Source: Euleptes europaea
Lineage: Eukaryota > Chordata > Lepidosauria > Squamata > Sphaerodactylidae
Assembly (NCBI RefSeq): GCF_029931775.1
Contig: NC_079322.1
Span: forward strand, 55,769,853-55,833,852
DNA length: 64,000 nucleotides
Direction of reading: 5' to 3'
Part shown: piece by piece, positions 52,501-61,500 of the stretch
Position numbering within the stretch: position 1 is the stretch's first letter
Layout of the letters: each line of letters begins with the position of its first letter
Translations under genes and position numbers: made by a program
The notes under the pieces: generated by a model
The model's input: only the letters and a program-made list of their open reading frames with translations
The model's database searches: none
Told to the model about the DNA's origin: nothing

Positions 52501-55500
52501 CAATCACCAAACGTGCATTTTTTTATTTATTTTTTGCCATCAAGTCACATTTGACATATGGCAACCCCTGGTGGAGTTTTCAAGGCAAGAGACTATTCAG
52601 AAGTGGTTTGCCATTGCCTGCTTCCATGTCATGACCCTGGTGTTCCTTGGAGGTCTCCCATCCAAATACTTGCCGGGGTCGACCCTAACTTAGCTTCTGA
52701 GATCTGATGAGATCAAGCTAGCCTATGTCAGGGCAAACATGTGCTTAAGCAGTATGATATAGTTATTAGCATTACTATTTTGAATCATTTGAAGTAACCA
52801 TTTTGCTAAAGGTAAAGAACTAATTTCTAAACTGGTTTAATGAAAATAGATTTTCTTTCTACAAATATTTTCATTATATTCATTTCATTCTTTGAATGAA
52901 ACCTTTGGAACTTTTATTAGGCTGCCTACTGAACATCAGGATGACTCCTAGCAAGTGATAGTGAATACTTCAAAAGTTCCAAAAGTTAGTATATCACCCA
53001 TCACGTGGTATAGTGTGGAAGGAACCGTGGTATTGCACAGTGAAAGTTCCAGCTTCAATCTCCAGACTCTCCCTTTAGTAACAGGCTGAGAAAAGACCCC
53101 GTAAATCCTTGGAGAGCCTTAGTACTGAGAGTTTGGCTAGATTGGACCAATAATCTCAGTAGAAGACATTTTTGTATGTTCAAATTAGGTAATTAATACA
53201 TTTATTGACTAGAAATTTATCATTGTGGTATACAGGGTATTTAGTTATATGGCATGTATGGTAAAACCTTCTCAGCTGAGCCAGCCAAAAGATTTTTTCC
53301 TGTAATCCTATTGGTTTTTACAGGGAAGCCGAATCTTGCATTTTAAGCCAAACAAATTCAACATTGGATTGGAATTCTATCAGATTTTAGCAAAACGCCA
53401 TTATAGCACTGATGTTGTCTTTTGTTTCTTTTTTAAAGAATTATACAACCCTTAGAAGTTATTTCTGTTACAATTTGTTTTAGAAAGTGTGTTGAATCTT
53501 TGTCAGACTATTGATCCAGCAGATTAAGTAATTTACTTGTTGATTGGCCGCAGCTCTCCAAGGAGTTTTCCCCCACATTTGTTCCCCGAGATTTTTTTAA
53601 CTGGAGATGCCAGAGATTAAACCTGGCCCCTTCTGCATGTAAACGAGGTGCTTGACTTCTGGGCCATTCCTAGAAGCCAGTCTTCAGAATCCATATACAA
53701 ACCCATCAGTCTGGAAAACTGGCAAAAGTCCTGTGTTGATAAAGTAGATTTGAGTCCTTTAAAAAGACTACAAGTGACAGAAGTCTCTATGTTTTCCATC
53801 ATGTAAATCTAAATTTCACTTCAGGTTCCTAAAATAATGCTGCAAAATAGAGGAGTTTCAGTTCCTTTGTGGTATGAGTATGATAACTTGGTGCTTGGTA
53901 TTACTGTGTGTGTGTAAAGCGCCTTCAAGTCACAGCCGACTTATGGCAACCCCTTTTGGGGTTTTCATGGCAAGAGACTAACAGAGGTGGTTTGCCAGTA
54001 CCTTCCTCTGCACAGCAACGCTGGTATTCCTTAGTGGTCTCCCATCCAAATACTAACCAGGGCTGACCCTGCTTAGCTTCTGAGATGTGACGAGATCAGG
54101 CTAGCCTGGGCCATCCAGGTCAGGGAATTACTAAGACTATGTACGTGTAAATTGCCTTCATGTTCTGCTTTTTTTCCCCAGGAGTACAAATAAAATCTGA
54201 ACCAACAGATCCACCTCCCCCAAGTAAGCCTGCATTGTCTCCTTTGAGGATATCATATTAACATGAGAAATTTGTGCTGGCATTTTGCAACAAGCTCTTC
54301 TTTTGCTTAAAAAATTACATTGCAGCAGTAATGCCCATTGAAGCAAAAGCACTCTGATAAAGTGGGCTGTAGTCACAAATGCTTATAACATATTCAACGT
54401 ACTGGTGTTTAAGGTGTCACTAAACCAGGGCGGACAGCCTTTGGGGACCAAATGTATAGCCACAGGCAGGCAATCTCTATCTATGAAAATTTTGGTGTAC
54501 GGGCAAACAAAGGGGTTAAGGGTTGCAATTGCATACATGCTGGGGCTGAATGAACACTGGCAGCCCTGCCAGGACCTGAGGGGCTTGCTTCAGTTACTTG
54601 GGAACAGAACCAGCCCAGCATGCCAACCAAAATGGTCTGGAGTGCCACTGTTTGGGGATTCCTTACCCCTGCATTAAACTCTGTTGTTTTTGTTGCAGGG
54701 ATAAGTTTGTCAGCTAAAGATCTGGCCGCTGTGGTGCATGCTCTGGTTACCTTTTGATCAGATTACTGCATGCACTCCATGCAGAACTGCCCTTGAAAAG
54801 CATTTGCAAACTTCAGTTAGTGCAGAATGCTGCAGCCAGGATAATGACTGCAGTGGATTGTAGGGACCATAATACTCTGGCCTTTGACCATCTAAACAGG
54901 CTCCCAATCTGTTTCTTGGCACAATTCAAGATGCTGGTGTTGACCTTTAAAGCCCTACATGGCTTGGGACCAACATACCTGAGGGACCACCTATTTCCTT
55001 ATGAACCTACCCAACCAATATGGTCATCTTCTGAAGCTAGGTGCCCCACCTTCTGAGATTAGGCAGGTAGCAATCAGGGAGAGCTAGCGTGGTGTAGTGG
55101 TTAAGAGTGGTGGTTTGAAACGGTGGACTCTAATCTGGAGAACCGGGTTGGTTTCCCCACTCTTTCACATGAAGCCAGCTGGGTTTAGTCTCAGCTCTCT
55201 TAGAGCTCTCTCAGCCCCACCTACCTCACAGGGTGTCTGTTGTGGGGAGGGGAGGGTGATTGTAAGCCAGTTTAAATCTTCCTTAAGTGGTAGAGAAAGT
55301 CGGCATATAAAAACCAACTCTCCTCCTCCTCCTCTATTGTGGCACCAAAATACTGAAATTCTGATCCCAGAGAGACTCACTAGTAGAACACTCCTCTTCC
55401 TTGGAATTCCTTTTGATTGCTGAATTATAGATTATAGCACTTATGAAGTTATATGACAGGAAAAAATAAAGCTGCTGAACTTTTTTGCAAAATGTTTAAA

Positions 55501-58500
55501 GTTTTCTAGGAAGGAAATCTCAAACAACTTGGGGCTAGGCAACCAATATTAACCTTTGTTTACCTGCAATGGTCCTGTCAAAGTGTGTGGCTTGCAATAT
55601 TTGGTGATGAATCCAATAGCTTGAGAAGCTCATTTTTCAAAGGCAAGGTTTTAGTCCTTATGGCTGTGGGCAGTGCCTAAAGTGTGGATCTCAATGTAAT
55701 TTTCTAAAGCTATATATTTGGTCTGATGACCATAATAATAAAATCAAAATTGAAACTGAAGTAGCAAAGAGGTGAGGATTCAGTTCTTTCAATAGCTCCT
55801 TCCCTGCCTTCCAAAGCAGCAGAAATTATATATAAAATCAAAAAAAGTTTGCAAATTTGCAAAAATGTGGTCAGATAATTTAAACTGGCTCTTCAGGGTA
55901 TAGAATTTGGTTTATTATATTGCTGGTTTTGTTATGGTTCAGACAAGTACTACTAACCCCATCTATAGGCAGTAAAGTATCCCTCTGTGCTTATTTCAGA
56001 GTTTGAGATGACCAGTGATGGGTGGATCATCTTTAAAGACAAACAGTATTACGTCAGCACTGTTTATGTCCCTATGGAGACTGCACGTGACTTTTGCAAG
56101 AAGAACTTTGGAGATCTGGCTGTCATTGATGGCAACACTGAAAGAAAGTTCCTATTGAGTTATGTAAGGCACTCGTATGTTGTCATTGACATAGATCATT
56201 GAGAAGAGTGAGCATACTTTTAAAATAAGAATGTACACTTTTGAAGCCTGGGAGTTGTTGGTAACAACTAGTTTTACCCAGTGGCTTCAATGGAATAGCT
56301 CTTGAAGAATCTGATTACATTGTGTATAATATGACTATGTACTATTAAGATGGCTGTCACCATAATGAGAGCCAGTGTAGTATAAAGGATGGCTTTGGAG
56401 TTTTTTGTTTTTTACCACCAAGTCACAATCAACTTGTGGTGACCTTGTAGGGTTTTCAAGGCAAGAGACATTCAGAGGTGGTTTTCCATTGCCTTGCTCT
56501 GCATAGACACTCTGGTATTCCTTGGTGGTCTCCCATCCAAATGCTAACCGGGGCTAACCCTGCTTAGCTTCCAAGATCTGACAAGGCTGGACGGTCCTAC
56601 AGCTCAGATTGGCTTTGGATTAGGGAGACTCAGATTCAAGTCCTTGTTCTGCCAGAAAGTTAACCAAGAGATGTTGATCCACTCTCATGGGGAAAGACAA
56701 TAGCTCTGTGGTTCAGAGCATCCTTTGCATGTGGATTCTGCCAAGTTTACTCCCTGGCATCTCTAAGTTAAAGAATTTTAAGTAGTAGGTTAGCTCTCCT
56801 GGCCTACACACTCTTCTTCTGTAAAAACCAAAAACAGACAGCTCCTTACAAACCTCAAGAATCCCAGAAAAGGAAGAAAGATGAGCTCACAGTACAGTGT
56901 TTTCATACACTGCTATACCTGCTGTACAAATATCAATTTCAGTTCCTTATACAACAAGGATTCTTTCTCCTGTCACCTCCAATTTGGCAAGGGGCATCCC
57001 TTGGGTGACAAATACAATCCCTGAGAATTTTATCCAAATTTATTGGGGTGGGGAGTTAGACTTAGAAATGTGTTTCTTTCTTATCAAAACCCATGGAAAC
57101 AAATATCAAATTGATTAGCAAATAGCTTTCATGTTGATTTTTTTAAAAAAATACTCAAATTCTTTTAGAAGAAAAAGAACCAAATCCAAAATATCTTGCA
57201 CCATTTTATATTTAAATCTACTGAACTATTTCTCTTATTAATTTGATGCTCACTATTTATTAAAAGAAGGACATTAGTAAGGGACATTTGATTTCTTAAG
57301 TACCTTTCTGAATTTATTTCTCAAACATAATTTCCAGAATTTGCCAAAGCATGTTACTATATTTACATCTTCATGTTTCAGATCAATCAAAATGAAGAGA
57401 GGAATGCTTACTTCATTGGTTTACTACTGAGCCTTGATAAGCAGGTTAGGTAAGTAAACAGAAATGAATACGGCATGTTATTTATTTTATTTATTATTTA
57501 TTTATTGAAACATTTATATCCCACATTTCCTTGTGGTTCATGGTGACTTACAATACTAGTTTAAAATGTTTTCTGATAAAACTGAAAATAACATAGCCAA
57601 CCCCAAATCTCTCTCACCCCCCCACCACTTAAAAGATGCCTGCCATTCAAACCTCCTCAGTATCCCTGGCAAACAGGCAAGCCTGGCAGTGCCTCCTGAA
57701 GAATGCCAAAGAGCCCCCACCCCTCACATGGGATCCCATTCCAGAGACTCATGGGAATTCTTTTAGAACATCACTATGGAAGCTTCTTCTTTTTTTTTGT
57801 CCTGCTGTTCAATTTCTTGAGAGCAGAATACTGGAGCTTGTGACTGGGAATTCCCTGCCAGGCCCAGGCAATTGGGAAACCTAGGATATGAACTTCCCTG
57901 AATTCAGAAATTTGTGCTCCAGACTCCAGTATGAGCCAGACCCATAGCTCTTCATTTTTTGGACCAGGGTTGTACGGCATTCCCTCCTCTCCAACTGCTT
58001 CCAGGCAGCTAATCTAGCAGTCCTCATTTTCTTTCTAAGCAAATTTACCCCTGTGAACTATTATGAAGGCCTAGATGCTCCGTATTACTAGATGCTCCGT
58101 ATTACTAGATGCTCTGTATTATTGCTTCCTGTAGGGAAACATGAGAGTTGCACTTTCCAGTGCCTCCAGACTCACTTAATTGAAGCAAGAGTAGGATTAC
58201 CATCTTTAGGTTGGGAAATTCCTGGAGATTTAGGAGAGGAGCCTGTGGAGGGGCAGGGTCTGGGAAGGGAAAGGAACTCAGAGGGGTATAATACCATGCA
58301 CTCCACACTCCAAAGCAGCCATTTCATCCGAGGGAACTGCACTGTAGTCTGGAAATGTTGTAAATAATTGTGGGGGATCTCCAGGTTCCACCTGGAGGTT
58401 GGCAACCATAAGCAGGAAACCTAGGCAACTACAAACCGACACACCCTGTCAGAAAATTATGCTCTTGAACATGCTCATGAATGTCCACATCTTCATGATG

Positions 58501-61500
58501 AAAGGACCAGAAAGCCTCTGTTGCCTCCTGAGAGCCTTCCTTGCAATTATAATGGCAACCCCACCATAGGGTTGCCAAGTGCCAGGTGGTGACCGGCAAA
58601 CCCCCGCCAATCCACCTGGCTGCCCGCTGACCAGCTAAGTGTTGGTGGGCAACGCGTGCACGTGTGCCTGCCTGTGGTGACACGTCCCTTCCGGTTTACA
58701 CCCAGAAGCACAGCGTCGCAAGGGGCCGGTTACCACTCAAACTCTCAGTTTGGGTGGTAAAAGGCCCATTGCAATGCGGCACTTCCGGGTGTAACTGCAT
58801 TGCAAGGGTCCTTTTACCACTCAAAAGTTTGAGTGGCAAATGGCCCCTAGTGATGTGTTTTACAACTGGAAGTGCCGCATCGCAACGGGCCTTTTACCAC
58901 TCAAACCGGAAGTGATGCAATTGCGGCTGCATGCAACCTCCCACCTCCACTCCAAAAACCTCCTGCCAAAGGAGACTGCGTACCTGGTAATGCTACCCCA
59001 CCAGCAAAGGTACGTTTGCTACAGAAAAGGCCTGAACCTTCAAAAAGGGCCAGGGGAAACTTGGTTGAACTTTTTCTGGGTATTCTCTAAGAAATCTTTT
59101 ATTTAAAAATAACCATTATAACTCGAATAGAGGCGGGGCAAATCACCAATTTAATAATAGAGTGTTTAATCTGATATTTGTCTGAAAAGTGGCCCCCTCC
59201 CACCTTGAATAATATTAACTATGTTGAAAGAAACAATATAAGTGAATGTTTTATTTTTCTTTTAGCTGGATGGATGGAAGCCCTGTGAACTATTTAGCTT
59301 GGGCACCCCATGAACCCAACTTTGCAAACAATGATGAAAATTGTGTGGTTATATACAGAACGACAGGTAGGTTGCTTTACCATCAACACTATTTTCTGCT
59401 TTGTTGTTTGGTTAAAGTAGGGTGAATATTATTCCTGAATACAATGCATAGATGCAACCATTTTAATGTGTACGAAATGCAGCAGCATTCTTTTTTGACA
59501 AGTGACTCACATTATATGACTTGTTTTCTCATGTTCAGGACTTTGGAATGATATAAACTGTGGTTACCCACAGCCTTACATATGTGAGAGACACAACAGT
59601 TCTATCAATGCAACAGCTGCTCCTACAACACCTTCCATTCCAGGAGGATGTCCAGAATCCTGGCTTTTGTTTGAAAATCAGGTAGAGTGGTAATTTTCTC
59701 TTTTCCAAGCAGCTGTGGAAAACCAAGGCTGCAATCCAAAACTTGCTTGCTAGGAAGTAAGTCCGATTGAAGTCACTGGAGCTTACTGCTGACTAAACAT
59801 GCTTACAAACGCACAACATGAGCCATAAACATAAGTGTGTTGTGAGTAGGGTTGCCAGGTCCCCCCTCGGCTCTGGTGGGAGGTTTTTGGGGCAGAGCTG
59901 AGTCAGGGCTCGTGTGCTTGCGGCCGTGCCTACATAATCACATCACTTCCAGTTTACACCCAGAAGCGCCGCATCTCAGTGGGCCTTTTACCACTCAAAC
60001 TGGGAGTTTGAGTGTTAAAAACAGGCCTTTTACCACTGAAATGGAGAGTTTGAGTGGTAAAAGGCCTGTTGCGATGTGGCGCTTCTGGGTGTAAACCAGA
60101 AGTGACAATATCGCGTCGGCGTGGCCGCACGTGTGATCCCCACTTCTAAGCCAGGCACTGAATTGGCAGGCAACTGCCCGCCAATCTAAGCAACCCGGCA
60201 ACCCTAGTTGTGAGGCTGGTTTTCTGTAGGCCTTCAAAACTTTTAGCATGGACTTCAGGCTCTATTAACATTAATTAAAAAGCACTTCTTTCATTGCCTT
60301 CTACTTACTCATAACCAACCCGACAGTTAAACTTCAGGCCTTATAAGCTATACTCCTTCTTCATCCAGTATGAAAAATTGTTGGGGAAAACAGGGCAGTA
60401 AAATTCAAGTGGAGTACTAACAGTACTCCTGTAACAGTACTCCTGTAGAGGAAAAATTAGGGAGAAAAAAATGATTTGTAGAGCCCAGGATCAGAACCCA
60501 GGGAGAAATATTTGGGGTCCCATTCTTCAGAAATGGCATAGTATTTGTGTCCTAACAAGTAGAACTTACACATACAGTCTAATTCCCTTTTAAAGCCATT
60601 TAAGCCAGTGGCTATTACCACATCTTGTGGCAATGAATTCTGTAAGTCAGTTGTGATTCTGTCCTACATCATTGCAAGATGATATATATTCGGGTTGCCA
60701 ACCTCCAAGTACTAGCTGGAGATCTCCTGCTATTACAACTGATCTCCACCTGATAGAGATCAGTTCACCTGGAGAAAATGGCCGCTTTCGCAACTGGACT
60801 TTATGGCAGGGGTGGGGAACCTTTTTTCTGCCAAGGGCCATTTGAATATTTACAATATCATTCGCAGGCCATACAAAATTATCAACTTAAAAATTAGCCT
60901 GCTATATTCTTGGGCGGTCCTAGCAGCTCCATAGCTAATGACTCTTCTGCAAGGGGGGGAAAGGTTCCTTTTCTTGGCAAAACAAACTCACATCCGCCTT
61001 GAATAGAGGCTATTCCTTTCCGCGGGAGGGGGCGGATCACCAGTCTTAGATCCTTCTGAGCTAGAGGTCTGAGCTAGAGATCTGCACCGCTTGCTGCAGT
61101 GGGCACTCTATTATATGGTGACCAACTTTTAATAATTTTAGGAACTGTATTTTATGGTTTTAATTTGTTTTCTTGTTATGTTTGTTGTTTTGATGTTGTT
61201 ACTCGCTCTAAGCCCGGCCTTTGGCCAGGGAGGACGGGTTGTGTGTGTGTGTGTGTGTGTGTGTGAAGTGCCGTCAAGTCGTTTCCGATTCATGGCGACC
61301 CTATGAATCAATGTCCTTTAAAGTGTCCTATCCTTAACTGCCTTAACAAATCTGGTTACAAATCTGCAAAAAATTAAAATAAATAAATGAATAAATGCTC
61401 AATTACCAGATTATTAGGGTTGCTAGGTCCATTTTTGCAACCGGCGGGAGGTTTGTGGGGCGGAGCCTGAGGAAGGCGGGGAGGGAAGGGACTTCAATGC

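Noticed and set aside
5133-56600. 5S rRNA-like blocks (near 5140, 52640, 54020, 56520)
   Set aside because: Each covers only part of 5S, is diverged and is fused to a shared SINE body; one is bounded by a target duplication. They are SINE heads and not rRNA genes.
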